This document shows positions 12,224-23,398 of a stretch of 64,000 bases of DNA, piece by piece. Each line of letters opens with the position of its first letter. The stretch's first letter is position 1. The notes beneath the pieces were generated by a model that saw only the letters and a program-made list of their open reading frames with translations, was not told the DNA's origin and searched no databases. A program made the position numbers and the translations under genes. Source of the stretch: Neckera pumila (lineage: Eukaryota > Streptophyta > Bryopsida > Hypnales > Neckeraceae); the NCBI GenBank assembly GCA_963969595.1, contig OZ018409.1, positions 30,083,282 to 30,147,281 of the forward strand. The letters are read 5' to 3'.

Positions 12224-12395
12224 ATGCATGGTTTAGTGGTTAGGACCTTGAACCTCAACCATGAGGTCCAAGGTTCAAACAAGATCCGCCCGCATAGCAA
12301 GTTGCTAAGGTGGCCTGCCCGTCCAAGTGGTCGGGTTGCCTAGATGGCCAGCCTATCTAGGTGGCGTTGCCCTATGGTGGGCAGCATAAAAAAAA
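12224..12395 (+). mobile_element. tRNA-derived SINE
   Basis: The head resembles a tRNA gene: an A-box-like TGGTTTAGTGGTTAGGA near 12229, then a short anticodon-like stem (CTCA...TGAG), and a B-box-like AGGTTCAAAC near 12271. A non-tRNA body follows, with the repeated phrase (G/A)AGGTGG / TAGATGGCC, and the unit ends in an A-rich tail (12388-12395). The acceptor stem does not close, so a functional tRNA is unlikely. Confidence 0.6.
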
Positions 12396-12453
12396 TATTT
12401 TTCATGTTGCCCGGATTTTTTGGGCAACATAGATTTTTATTTTATTTCTAAAT

Positions 12454-12510
<57 letters not shown>

Positions 12511-12514
12511 TTAT
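12454..12514. repeat. (TAA)n(TTA)n palindromic microsatellite
   Basis: About ten TAA units run directly into about ten TTA units, making a perfect inverted repeat able to form a hairpin. It follows another small hairpin (TTGCCC...GGGCAA) at about 12404-12428. Confidence 0.95.
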
Positions 12515-12649
12515 CTATTTGTCCAAAAGAACAGAAAAAAATATATTTTTTAGTTATATTTTGTCCTAAACAACGTCCCGTGAATGATTTGAAAATCAAT
12601 AGTTTTTAATTGACTTTTAGTTGTTTCAGTCACGACGTTTCTAGTAGTG

Positions 12650-15600
12650 TATATATATGTGTGTATGTGTGCAAGTGTGTGTGTGTGAACCTTTATATAT
12701 AGGATCTGTGCTAATTTCACAAACATGACAATCTAGGTCATATCATTTTTTAAGCTGAATGAGCTTGAAATAGTAAAATTGTGGAATCATAGATCTTTAT
12801 AGATAGTTCAATAATTTTTGAAAACATTATTGAAAAATGTTCATCAAAGCTCTATCAATTCATATTTCATTTGAAATTTGGATTTGAATAAATATATATA
12901 CAAGACTACAAATGGGCTGGAAAAAACTTCTATCTTTAGTTTGTCACCACTAGAAGAAAATGTGCCCGCTACAACACTACAACTAGTTAATCCTTTAGTG
13001 ACCATGGTTGATGTGGAGGGCAAACGTAGTTTTTTAATACAAATTTGGAAAATAGAAATTTCATCATTACTTCAAGGAAGTAATCCTAGATCAGATTGTA
13101 GGAATTGATGTTCTAGGCTTTATCCGTGAAAAAAACAAAAGTGAACATGACTAGACTGTGCAATTTGTTGTGAGTGATCTTCAAAGTGCGATGCATTGAA
13201 GTAGCCTTCAGATGAAGCAGCATAATACATTATTGTCCATAACTTTGAAATATGCCTCTTTAATTCATGGGATTGCTGGCACAATTGCTGGGCAATGTTT
13301 CTATTGTTCTTAGGCATCAATTTCAAATAGAATCACATGAGTTGTTGAGTATATATGCAACTTAGAAGGTATGACTTAGGTCGGCCCTCTTGTCTTTGGA
13401 CAAGCACAGCTACCTTGATACTACACAGAATTCTTTGAAATTGGATTTGTTTGGAGCACATGCTAAAGCTCTGTTCGCATTACACTTTGAGTTTTTTTCA
13501 AATACCCTATATTAAGGGTAGTAAAAGACAAAGAATCCAAAATTCGACCAAAAAGTGGTCAACTGGTCACTAAAGGGTTAAAGAACAATTAAGTATCATG
13601 TATAATTGTCTTGCTCTTGTTATTAGCACCAAATCTTACGTGTACATTGTTTAAGTCGCAAAGTAGTCATAGAATGAAGTGTAGGATTACGGGATTAAAA
13701 AAAAGTTCAAATTCTGAATGAATGTGAACTACTCTTCAACCAATGTTCATCATAGTTGACGTTGTAAACAAGTCTATGCTCTAGAATGGAATCCATTGTA
13801 TCCATTTGCAGTTGCAAAAAAACTATTTAAATTTAATTTGGAAAACGACTGCAATTACATAGTGATTGTGGATTTTCTTATTATCTTATATCAATTGTCT
13901 TATAACAATTGTCAAGAGTATCATTAGGTTAGGCATAAAAGACTTATAAGCTGTTGTACTCTTATGTACTGAATTATGTTAATAAAATTCTAAGATTTCT
14001 ACAATTTGTAGATTTCTATAGCCTGTAGATTTTCACAATCTATAGAAATCTAAAAGTATTAAAAATCTAAGAAATTTTAATACCTATGAAATTGTAATGT
14101 TTCATGAACAAGTGAAATCTATTGAATACCAGTATTTGAAATTTTGAAATCCAAAAAAAATCTAGATCTAAAATTTTGAAATCTATAAAGCATTAAGATT
14201 AGAATTTCAAGTCTATAAAATCTTTGTGGCAGTGAATACTACATAGGCAATTACATTGGAAGAGTACATCGAAGAAGTTCCAGCTAAGCTATTGGATGAG
14301 AAACAATCCCATTGTCCTTTACGACTACAATTCCAAGAACAACTTGTTCACAACAATTGCAAGTCTCCAAATTAGCACCAATAGCAAATGTCTCATTCAA
14401 CTAAAAAACAATTGTTTTTTGTAGTTGAAAAAATTCATTTTCTTCTATTGCATGTAACTTCAATTGGGTTTAGAAAATATACAACTGTAGTAAGTAAGAA
14501 TTATTTAAGTCTATCTTCTTTTATAATAGAGTATAATATTCATACAAATGGTGTATTGGATTTTGGCCCTAGATATCTCTAAATTATACCTAGATTTTGG
14601 AAAACTAATTGTATTATCATGTCCCAAATATATAGAACTATCATAGTATGAGGGTCAAGTAGAGAAATCATTCTAATTACAATACAGAAATATCTATTTG
14701 CAAAATTTGGCATGAGACACTTCAATGTGGAATTTTTTATAGACTATCTTTTTGTTATTTAATGTCTTCTTTCTAATATGAAAGATGTACATATGGATGT
14801 ATACTGCACATGGAATCTACTCAATTAAAGTTCAAAATTCATCACCAATGTTTTTTATTGACTTACAATCAAAATCCATATAAAAATGTGTAAAAATTTA
14901 CTAGAAATGAAGTTTTGGTATTTTGAAATTGAAATTTGACATTCTTAAGTGAGATTGTGTAAGATTGCAATGTCAATTATGCATGCTAGAAAGTGAAAAT
15001 TATATTTACATTATGCAATTTCTTTTAATATTACAATTGGTTGTTTGAAAAAAATTTGTATCCTACTATACACTAAGTAAAAACTACTTAATTAGAATGT
15101 TGTTTAAATGAATTGAACTTCATTTAGTAGCACATCATGGTATGAGGACGGTATGAAATTCAAAACTCTACTTCAAACTTTATTTGGAGCTTACAAATTG
15201 ATAGAACAATCTGTATAAAAGTTCTCATGGAGTTTATAGAGGACTTAATCCTACAAGGATGCTAAGGCCTAAAAGTAGTTGATCAATGACTTTCTAGTTC
15301 ATTGTAGAAATGAGTAATGCACCTATTGGTTCAGAAACTAGATCATTTTTGAATGACTACTTAATTAGTAATAGGCTGATGTCCCTCTAAGGTTAATAAA
15401 TATATCTTCTATCCACTTCTTGATGCTTGACTATCATAGGTACTTATGCTTGATTTAGAAAGACATACCCTTGTTGGTTTCCTTGAGCAATGTCTTCCAT
15501 AGAATTAACATCTTATCCATGGTGGATCATAACCATCCTCAGAAAGTGGCATTTGATTGTAAACTATAATATCTTCCTCCAATTTCTTTTGCTCAGTTTC

Positions 15601-16014
15601 TAACACATAGGGTAGATACATTTAAAATTGCACCTTGCTTGAAACCTCCATCATCACTCTATGTACATCTGCAAATTTAATATATTTGTACATGGATTAA
15701 AAGATCAAGTAACATCTCTCCAAATTTTTTTGACCCTTCGTAACTTTTGCACACATTGTCCAAATGTCTTGTTCCAAGGTGTGTTGGAATTTCTTTTTAG
15801 TAAAAGAAAATAGATGAGAAATATGAAAATTTTGACCAATCTAATAATAATAACTAAGTACAGTAGCAAAAAGTGATGGTTGTAAGGGGTGCTCACCTTA
15901 TATTTGAATAATGCATATTTGAAATGAACTAAGTCTATTAAGGTAGAAACATCCAAAAGCATCCTTGCATTGTTCCTATTTATGCACACTATATTTCTTT
16001 TGAAGTGTATCTAG
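12650..16014. other. Gene-free AT-rich stretch
   Basis: No gene or RNA is supported. It opens with a TATATA/TGTGTG tract (12649-12688). At about 13980-14225 a cluster of ATTTCTA/TAGATTTCTA words gives weak local inverted repeats, probably simple-sequence decay. A TTAAGGTAGAAACATCC word at 15938 matches the terminal word of repeat family R1. Confidence 0.4.
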
Positions 16015-16308
16015 CATTAGAAGAAATTTGTAGGCAAAGGGGGGCCATTTTAGTCCGTTTTCTTTGTTGGAAACTACAATACTGCTATTCAAATATAATA
16101 TAATAAATAATAAGAATAATAAATTAATAAATTAATAATATATTAAAAAGATTCAAAGATTCAAAAAATATTTAAAAATTACCAAAAAATACTAATATTT
16201 GACATGGCACTATCTCGACCACTTTAGATTGCAGACATGGCAAAGCTCCTAAAGTTTCCACAGTTTGGAAACTTGCAGTCTTTCAAAGCCGTCAAATCTC
16301 TTCTAATG
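16015..16308. mobile_element. MITE, CATTAGAAG family, copy 3
   Basis: A 294-bp element starting CATTAGAAGAAATTTGTAGG and ending with the complement GTCAAATCTCTTCTAATG. The outer 60 bp on each side match the other two copies. The middle is replaced by an (ATAATAA)-type tract and T-rich DNA. Confidence 0.7.
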
Positions 16309-16345
16309 GACTTCTATTAAAGTGTCCATGAAAAGTGCCACTTAA

Positions 16346-17271
16346 CCCCTAAAGGACCAGTTGTCCCCTCGGGGGACAATTTGGGTCCGGGCAGGTTCCT
16401 ACGATCTCAATTTTTAGTAATATTTTTCGTGATTTTTTGAGGTTGTGTATTTTTGCAAGATCTTTGTGAGTATATAATTTTTATTTTAATTGATGCCCGG
16501 GAGCAAAAGTTATGGCACAATAAGTAAAATTGGAATTTTGCGGGCAGCACAAAAAAAATCACAAAAAGTCAAAATAATTTTTTTTTCTAATTTTTTCCTC
16601 AAAGATTATATTTTTGTCTACATGTGAAGCTTTGTTTCATTCAATTTGGACTAATAATGAGAAAGTTATGGACAATCTTAGTTTTTCGGGCAATCTAAGC
16701 ATCTTCTTGAAAAAATAAGTTGTAGAATTCATTTTTGAATGCAATTTTGAGAGTTTTTCAAAAAAATTTGTTAGAAAGGGTTAGATTTTCTTGCTAGAAC
16801 AATCTCACCGTTGGGATTATTGTGATTCAATTCCATCTAAAAGCTATTAACAATTTAGTTTTTTCTTCAATCTTGAACCCACCTCTATTTAACAATTTTT
16901 TAATGAGTGAAAATTAAGTGCTTTTTATCCTAAATTTTTTTGGTAGATTCTCAACTCATCTACTTAACATAAATAAGTAGAAAATCGAAATCAGTAGTGC
17001 AAAAAATTTGAACTAAAAAGATTCAAAGCCAAAAAATCTGGTCAAGCAAGGTAGAAAAAAACTTGTTTTCTTCACTTTAAATGCATATATCTTGCAATCT
17101 ACGTGGTCAAAGTTTCTGAAATTTCTTCCACATATTCATATACTAGTCAAGTATAAGATCTTACGGTTGGATATGCAATAAAAAACAATTTTTTAAACTC
17201 TTTTCTCTTTGCAATAGAAATGACAGTTTTGAATGGTTTTTGGTCGGAAAATCACCTCGGTCCTTTAGGGG
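16346..17271. mobile_element. TTAA-flanked inverted-repeat element, large class
   Basis: Flanked by TTAA at 16342-16345 and 17272-17275. The termini are CCCCTAAAGGACC and GGTCCTTTAGGGG, a perfect 13-bp pair. It is 926 bp, the same length as the copy at 10611-11536. A second short palindrome (TCCCCTCGGGGGA) sits just inside the left end. It is non-coding. Confidence 0.85.
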
Positions 17272-17737
17272 TTAATTGCTATTAGTTGAATGTTCATTTT
17301 GTTAGATTCCAGTTTTAGATCCAACCTATGTGTTGGATTGAGTGGTCCAAGGAGCTGCAACTTTGAAAATTCATAAAAATTACATGCCACATCTAAAAAA
17401 TCTATTTTATTTTTTGAAAATTCATGATTTCCAATTGCTAATACTAAAAATATAATTGTTAAGAAAAGGTGCTTCCAACTATGCTAATTTGCTTATTTGA
17501 CGGTTTTGGATGTTTCAACCTTAAACTACACTGATAAAGACTGATAAATGTGTAATGCATTCATTAACAATCTCCTTGCCAAAGAAAGTGTACCTGCCCA
17601 CATAATGGATCAGAGGTGTTTGTGATTTCAGGCATAATTTGCATACAGCCAGATTTTTGAAACCAATGCAACCCAACATCTACTCTTATCAATTCAACAG
17701 TAGTCTATTGTAAACCATATTGTAAGTACCTCTCTTA
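17272..17737. other. Gene-free stretch
   Basis: No gene is seen. A phrase at about 17565-17615 (CTCCTTG...GTGTACCTGCCCA...ATGGATCA) recurs at 21900-21955, so this is part of a dispersed repeat without definable ends. Confidence 0.35.
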
Positions 17738-18235
17738 GACCATCTGCAATGCAGTCACGGTACATGGCCCAGTATCGGTATAGCTAACTTTTGAATGCTA
17801 AACAATTCGAATTTGAAAATTGTCTTATTAGAAGCGCATCAAAAAGAACTTGGAGAAGGAACAAATAAATTTCAAACTAGACATTGGACAAGTACTTCAA
17901 AAGCGAGGTACAAATGTGAAATTATAGAGGTCTTAGCAAATCATGGTTACCAAAGCAACATTTGGCCATTGACCCTCCACATTTGACGATTTTTAGAGGG
18001 TCAATGGCCAAATGTTGCTTTGGTAACCGTGATTTGCTAAGACCTCTATAATTTCAGATTTGTACCTCGCTTTTGAAGTACTTGTCCAATGTCTAGTTTG
18101 AAATTTTTTTGTTCCTTCTCCATGTTCTTTCCGTTGCGCCCCCAATAAGACAATTTTCAAATTCTAATTGTCTAGTATTCAAAAGTTAGCTATACCGATA
18201 CTGGGACATGTACCGAGACAACATTACAGATGGTC
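17738..18235. mobile_element. 498-bp near-perfect hairpin element
   Basis: Two 240-bp arms (17738-17977 and 17996-18235) are inverted repeats with few mismatches, around an 18-bp loop. The termini are GACCATCTGCAATG and its complement CATTACAGATGGTC, flanked on each side by TTA, the target-site size and sequence typical of PIF/Harbinger MITEs. The 63-codon frame inside one arm is not conserved in the other and is not a gene. If transcribed, the RNA would form a long hairpin. Confidence 0.85.
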
Positions 18236-18595
18236 TTAGCACATACTCTGTTAGTGCATAGTATGTACTAATAGAGTTAGTAGGATGGGCCCAATTTCAA
18301 GGATTTTTTTCTAGAAAGTAGTATAATTAGAGGCCTTGTTAATTAGTTAGTGGTCATTACTGCACCTCTCCAAATGCATAAACCTCTCTTAGTGCATAAG
18401 GTAGAAAGCTCAGAAAGTGCTTATCTAAGGAGAAAAGACCCCTATACAGAAATAGGTGGACCCAAAGATTTTTAACATTTTTGTGGAAGAAAGAGAAATG
18501 AAGAACACAACAATGGAAATTTTCAATTTAATTTTCTGACTTGGAATGAGTAAGATATGATTTTCCAAAGTCAGAGGTGCCTAGGTCTCTATTAA

Positions 18596-19139
18596 CCCCT
18601 AAAGTCCCATGGGGACAAAATGGATTTCGGGCAGGTTCCTATGAGCTCAATTTTCGGTGAAACTTTTTGAAACTTTTCCAAAAGATAGAAAAACTTATTA
18701 GCTTTCTGGAAATGTAATCTTTATTTCAATTGAAGCCTGGGAGCAGAAGTTATGCTACAATAACCTCAAAACAAGGGAGACCGGGCAACAAAAAAAATCT
18801 ATAAAAAATTGAAGTTATTTCTTTAATTATTTTTTTCTAATAGATTATATTTTTTTCTAAATAGGAAGCTTTGATTTATTCCATTTGGATTAGTGATGTG
18901 AAAGTAATAGAGTTTCTTGTTTTGTGGGCAATCAAAGCATCTTCTTGAAAAAAACATTTTCTTTCACTTTAAATGCTGATATCTTTTAATCCGTACGGTC
19001 AAACATCACAAAAAGTGTAGTACAAGATCCTGTAGTTAGATTCTAAAAAAAATATTTTTTCTGATTTCTTGGATGAATGCAACAAAAGTAGCAGTTTTGA
19101 GTGATTTTTGACAAAAAAGTGGCCTTGGGACTTTAGGGG
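18596..19139. mobile_element. TTAA-flanked inverted-repeat element, shortened large class
   Basis: Flanked by TTAA at 18592-18595 and 19140-19143. The termini are CCCCTAAAGTCCC and GGGACTTTAGGGG, a perfect pair in which two bases differ from other copies on both sides. It is 544 bp, apparently an internal deletion of the 926-bp form; it keeps GGGCAGGTTCCTA, AGCTTTCTGG and AAGTTATG. Confidence 0.8.
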
Positions 19140-19164
19140 TTAATGCTCATAGGAGCAACCAAAA

Positions 19165-19860
19165 TGAATCAAACATGCCTTTGAATGGAGCCAGTGAATT
19201 TAAAAACAATCCCAAGCATGCCTTTGAATGGAGTCAGTGAGTCTAAGAATGATTCATTGTACATTTCCATTCAATTCACTCCCCATTGTAAAATCAAAAT
19301 TTTTTGCAATCTCTAAATGCCTAGGGTTTCCTCACATAGTTTCAAGTGCAATTCAAAGTGCTGTAACTTTTGCATACAATATTCAAATTCAATAAAACTT
19401 GTTGGAAAATTTGTATTGTCTCTTTTTGTTTGTATAGAAATTTTTTTAGATCAATCCAAGTTGTAATGTTTTTTTGGAAGTCAATCAAAGTTCACATGTT
19501 CAATTTGAGCCCACCAAATTGCATTTGATGGCTGCAACTTCAAGGGCTTGAATCTCCTTCATCCAATGTTTTTTTCCAATAAAATTTGTTGGATTATGTT
19601 CTCCTTGAATTCTAGTTATTATGATAAAAATTTCATGTCAATCCAAATTGTTTTGAATGATTGGGAGCAGTTCAAAGTTCAAAATCGCGACATTTTTGGA
19701 TTACAGTGAACTTGGCGGCTTGTTTCTTCTTCATACAATGTCCATTTTCAATACTTTTTGGGGGATAAGTTGCACATAGTAATCTAGTTTGTGTGATTAT
19801 AGTTCCGCATCAATCCAAGAAGCTATGAGTGACTACGAAGCATTTTAGTAGAAGGAGGTT
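19165..19860 (+). repeat. Diverged tandem repeats
   Basis: At 19169-19197 and 19214-19243 the phrase CATGCCTTTGAATGGAG(C/T)CAGTGA is repeated. From about 19290 three roughly 185-bp units follow, each carrying a CTTC(A/T)TACAATGT- or CATCCAATGT-type phrase, an AATA(A)AA(C/T)TTGTTGGA phrase and a final ATCAATCCAA(G/A) phrase. They are non-coding and strongly diverged. Confidence 0.45.
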
Positions 19861-20996
19861 CAACCTCATATGTGTTTTTTGCAATTTTTCTTGTTGTTTC
19901 TTGACATTTCAAGGCCATTTTGCAGACCTCACTAAATTTAGGTCTTTATTGTGAGCAAAATCTCACATGATAGAAACCCAAGTCATTTGTTCAATAGTTT
20001 AAAACAACACTTGGGATGGCAATTTTTCACTATACAAAATCACTTTCATTTCTACATCCCTTGTGGATTGTTTTGGGCACTTCTATAGGGGCGGTTGTTA
20101 ATACCCGAACTATTTTGAGCCTCCTCCTAGTCTTGGCATCCATACCTTAAATTTGTTTGTTTTGTTTTGTTTTGTTTTGTAGGTTTTGTTTTGTTTTGTG
20201 ACGTTGAGATCTCTTGGACCGTGTGTCCCCCGGCCGCGTGCTTAGTACCATTGAAAAGGGCTCGGCGAGGAAGAGTGCACAGGCTTGGTTTTGTGGCATT
20301 TGGACCTATGGTGCAGAAATTATTGAATTTTGAAGAATTTATTGAATCAAAAAATTAGAAACTACTTTTACTTATGTTGTTGGTTTCATTCTTGGTATCA
20401 TTGGAAAGCTCTTGGCGAGGAGGGGGTGGATGGGCTTTGTTTTGTGGCGTTTGGAATGATGGTGTAAAAGATATTGAATTTCAAAGTTTTTATTATGAAT
20501 TAGAAATTTATTTTTACTATGATTTTTGGCTGTGGCAACACTAGTTTATGCACTAAGTTAAGAGAGGTTCTATTGTACCTTCTTCCAATTTCTTTTGCTC
20601 ATTTTTTAAATCCATACCGAGATACAGTATCCATACCTTAAGTTTGGCTATTTGTTTGTATTGTTTGTTTTGTTACGTTGAGATCTCCCGGACTGTGCGT
20701 CCCCTAATGGCGTGCTTGGTATCGCCTGAAAGCTCTTGATACTTGGTACCGCTGGAAAGCTTACGGTGCGGAAGTTATTGAATTTCAAAGTATTTATGGA
20801 TCAAATAATGAGAAAATTACTCTTACTTATGTTTGACTGTGGCAATGGCACAGGGCACACTAGTCTGAATAATAAACATGTCAGACATGAAAATAATAAG
20901 CCAATTCATTCAGACCAAATACTGTAGTCCATGAGAACTAACACATCAAAAAAATTGGTCCTGGCAAGATATGGTGCTATGATGGTGCATATGATA

Positions 20997-21186
20997 CAGT
21001 AGAACCTCTCTAAGTTGAACCTCTGTAAGCAGATAAAGCTCCATAAACCAATCATGTTAGACCGGTCTCGGACTGGGCCACATAACAAAGGTTGTGACTA
21101 AAAATGACCCTCTAGAAGTCAATAAACCTCTATAAACCAATTTGTCAGACTGATCCGGGACCAATCAACTTAGAGAGGTTCTACTA
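20997..21186. mobile_element. pogo/Tigger-like MITE
   Basis: A 190-bp element starting CAGTAGAACCTCTCTAAGTT and ending with its complement AACTTAGAGAGGTTCTACT(A), flanked by TA on both sides. The CAGT start, the CCTCT...TAA terminus and the TA target duplication are typical of Tc1/mariner pogo-like MITEs. The phrase AACCTCT(A/G)TAA also repeats internally. A lone end (AAGAGAGGTTCTATTGTA) lies at about 20560. It is nested in repeat S1. Confidence 0.7.
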
Positions 21187-21266
21187 TAGTAAAGAAGAGA
21201 TTATGGTGTCATTTTATCCTATCAAATTTAACTAGTGTGACCCTGTGCCGTTGGCCCAATTTTCAT

Positions 21267-21338
21267 CTACTCCCGGTTCCACTCCTGGTTCTACTTCTGA
21301 TTCTACTCCTAGTTCTACTCCCGGTTCCACTCCCAGTA
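21267..21338 (+). repeat. 12-bp minisatellite
   Basis: Six copies of CTACTCC(C/T)(G/A)GTT-type units follow in exact 12-bp register. They are not part of a supported gene. Confidence 0.85.
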
Positions 21339-21613
21339 CCAAGAACGCCACCAAAATCAAAGTTAAAGTAATTTTCTAATTTTTTAATCAATAAATACTT
21401 TGAAATTCAATAACTTTTGCACCACCACTCCAAACGCCACAAAACCAAGCCGGTGCACCTCTCCTCGGCGAGAGCTTTCCGACGGTACTAAGCATGCGGC
21501 CGGGGGACGCACGGTCAGGAAGTTGTCCACGCTACAAACAAAACAAAACAAACAAACAAACAAATAGCCTGATTTAAGGTATTGATATAGAGGCTAGCAC
21601 CAAATTATCTTAA

Positions 21614-21835
21614 CCCTTAAACAACGTGGAGGCCATTTTATGGTCGATGAATGGCAAGGAATCAAACTATATAGGACAGAAATGCAATCATTCATTCTTG
21701 GAATTTGTTGTGAAAAGGGGAAATCTTCTACAGTAGCTTGACTTCCAATAGATACTTTTGGATTTTTCGATGTAGATGATGTCACACAGTAATGGAAAAG
21801 GATGATTTCCAGGGTCCCCCTGCGTCCTTTAAGGG
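21614..21835. mobile_element. TTAA-flanked MITE, small class
   Basis: Flanked by TTAA at 21610-21613 and 21836-21839. The termini are CCCTTAAACAACG and CGTCCTTTAAGGG. It is 222 bp. Its interior (ATGAATGGCAAGGAATCAAA, AGTAGCTTGACTTCCAATAG) is the reverse complement of 36655-36864, showing that they are copies of one element. Confidence 0.85.
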
Positions 21836-21839
21836 TTAA

Positions 21840-22739
21840 TAGCATTTCAATGCACCATCATGGCACTAAACTTGCAAGCCCTGAAGTTCCTCATGCAATT
21901 ATCTCCTTACTGAGGAAAGTCAGTGTACCTGCCCATATAATAATGGATCAAAGGAGGCCCTTGGCGATTGGAAACCCTACTGACCGTATGGTCGAAAAAG
22001 CCGTAATGATAGGGTCGGTCCTATAGCGGCCTCTCACACTTCCAAAAACAATACTAGATTTTCTCATCCAATCAATGAATGGGACCCAGGCAGGCAGGCC
22101 CATCCCAATAGAGCCAGTGCATTGATCCACTCGAGAAGCACAAGGCCATCCATCCATCCAAATTTTTATTGTAAAATTTTCGCCAGAATCTTACCTCATT
22201 TTGTCACTGTCCTTTTCACACGAAGAAAAAAAAAATGCTTGAAAGAATGGATGCAATCATCGAACCTTTGTTCTCAAAAATATCCCAAAAATATACTAAA
22301 TTTGTCAATATTTGGATGAAAATTATTAACGAACAGACAGATTCGTTTTATTTTTATGGATGAAGATGCATATGTGGATGATTCTATCCATTTTCTCCGT
22401 ACTCGCTCGACCACTAATAAAACAATAAGAAATGGCTGTCTCCGAAGACGACGACGGCGACGACGACGACCACGTCTTGCCGGTGCCGGCGATGGCGCAG
22501 TGCTTCCAGCGTTTCCCCTTTAAGTGAAAACGCCGTGCACACTTCTGCCTTTTTTTGAAATCATATCCACGGATGAGCACTACTACTCCAATGAAGGGAT
22601 GAGGTCTTACTAATGGCCCTTCATTCCTTGCTTCTCGTGCTTGACTGATTTCAAGCAAGTCGTCTGCTCTCGCCGCACCACGACCTTTTCAAATTTTCAA
22701 GCTCCGTCCAAAGCTAAGCTAAGATCGATCAGTCCTCAC
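21840..22739. other. Gene-free stretch upstream of the coiled-coil gene
   Basis: No gene is supported. A GC-rich GACGACGAC tract at about 22450-22475 and pyrimidine-rich DNA from about 22690 mark the approach to the promoter of the next gene. The GACGAC tract gives a serine-rich frame on the minus strand that I do not take as real. Confidence 0.35.
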
Positions 22740-22977
22740 AGTAAGCTTAGTCCTCACGACTCCACCTCCTTCTCCTTTCTCCCTTTCTCCTTCCTCTCGG
22801 GAACTAAACCCTAGCGCTTTGTCAATTCCAGTTCCGCTTCCTCAATTCACGGCGGCGGAGGAGCTTGTGGCGTGGTCCGACTAGCTTCCGTTGCCGGCGC
22901 CGACAAATTTGGAATGTTTGGCTGCGGATTCGGTCCCTGGAGCTAGAGTGTTGGTGTCGCGTTGAAAACAAGTGCAG
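22740..22977 (+). other. Probable 5' UTR exon of the coiled-coil gene
   Basis: The sequence ends in AGTGCAG|GTGAGTGTG, a strong donor at 22978. The matching acceptor is TTTTGTGCAG at 23393, six bases before the start codon (23399). A first untranslated exon spliced over a 416-bp intron fits this. The upstream end of the exon is a guess from the CT-rich stretch around 22750-22830. Confidence 0.5.
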
Positions 22978-22994
22978 GTGAGTGTGAGTGTGAG

Positions 22995-23034
22995 TTTTTT
23001 TTTTTTTTTTCTTGTGTGTGTGTGTGTGTGTGTG
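22995..23034 (+). repeat. T tract and (TG)n microsatellite in the 5' UTR intron
   Basis: A run of about 16 T is followed by about ten TG units, just inside the leader intron (22978-23393). It is a likely length-polymorphic site. Confidence 0.85.
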
Positions 23035-23398
23035 AGATGCGCTTTTGTTTTGGTCGGTGTTTGATTTTTTCTTTGTGATTTGTGACGATCTTTGGTTGAC
23101 GGAGTGTATGGCGTCATTGTGTTGCGTCGTTGTATTGCTTGGAGAAAGAGATATATTTATAGAGGATGTCGCGTTTTTGAGGTCTCTGGAGTTTTATTCG
23201 TGCATTGAATAGCCAAAATGATGCATTACTTCTTTCTTGTGTTTTTGCCTGCGCTTACGAGTGTTCTCTCGCTGCTTATGTTTATTTACAAAATGAAGAG
23301 GTACATTTATTTTACGGAAATGAAGTAGTTGGACTGTGTTATATGTGCGCGTTTTCTATTGCTCTTTTGATGATTAGCGTAGATTTTGTGCAGACAAA

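Larger units (their letters stand above)
10163..12649. mobile_element. CACTA-like non-autonomous element with nested insertions
   Basis: The left end CACCACTAGAAAATCATGAC and the complement of the right end, CACTACTAGAAACGTCGTGAC, agree at most positions and resemble the CACTA (En/Spm) terminal motif CACTACTAGAAA. The left terminus is partly repeated at about 10314 (ACTACTAGAAAATTAAGACC). No transposase reading frame is present. The interior holds a TTAA element (10611-11536), a foldback (11804-12142), a SINE (12224-12395) and a trinucleotide tract. The 3-bp flanks do not match, so the boundary pairing is tentative. Confidence 0.5.
20131..21590. repeat. Satellite-like repeat S1 arranged as an inverted repeat
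   Basis: Units at about 20145-20355, 20380-20510 and 20630-20840 run in one direction, and the unit at about 21365-21590 in the other. Each carries CCATACCTTAA, a run of GTTTG/GTTTT, GTTGAGATCTC, a CCCC(C)GG-type segment, GGAAAGCTC or AAAGGGCTC, and ATTGAATTT(C/T)(A/G)AAG. The same unit forms an inverted tandem array at 52600-53272. The short frame at 20167 is part of the repeat. Confidence 0.7.

Noticed and set aside
12226..12290. A possible functional tRNA gene
   Set aside because: Box A- and B-like motifs are present but the acceptor stem does not pair and the unit continues into a SINE body with an A tail.
16346..17271. CCCTAAA/TTTAGGG words as interstitial telomeric repeats
   Set aside because: The words occur once at each end of the elements as inverted termini, never in tandem, so they are transposon ends rather than telomeric DNA.
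17795..17986. A 63-codon frame inside the 498-bp hairpin
   Set aside because: It is not preserved in the mirror arm or extended by splicing, and the locus is explained by the foldback element.
22326..22658. A 110-codon minus-strand frame with a Ser/Pro-rich segment
   Set aside because: The Ser-rich part comes from a GACGAC tract; there is no domain and no splice partner.
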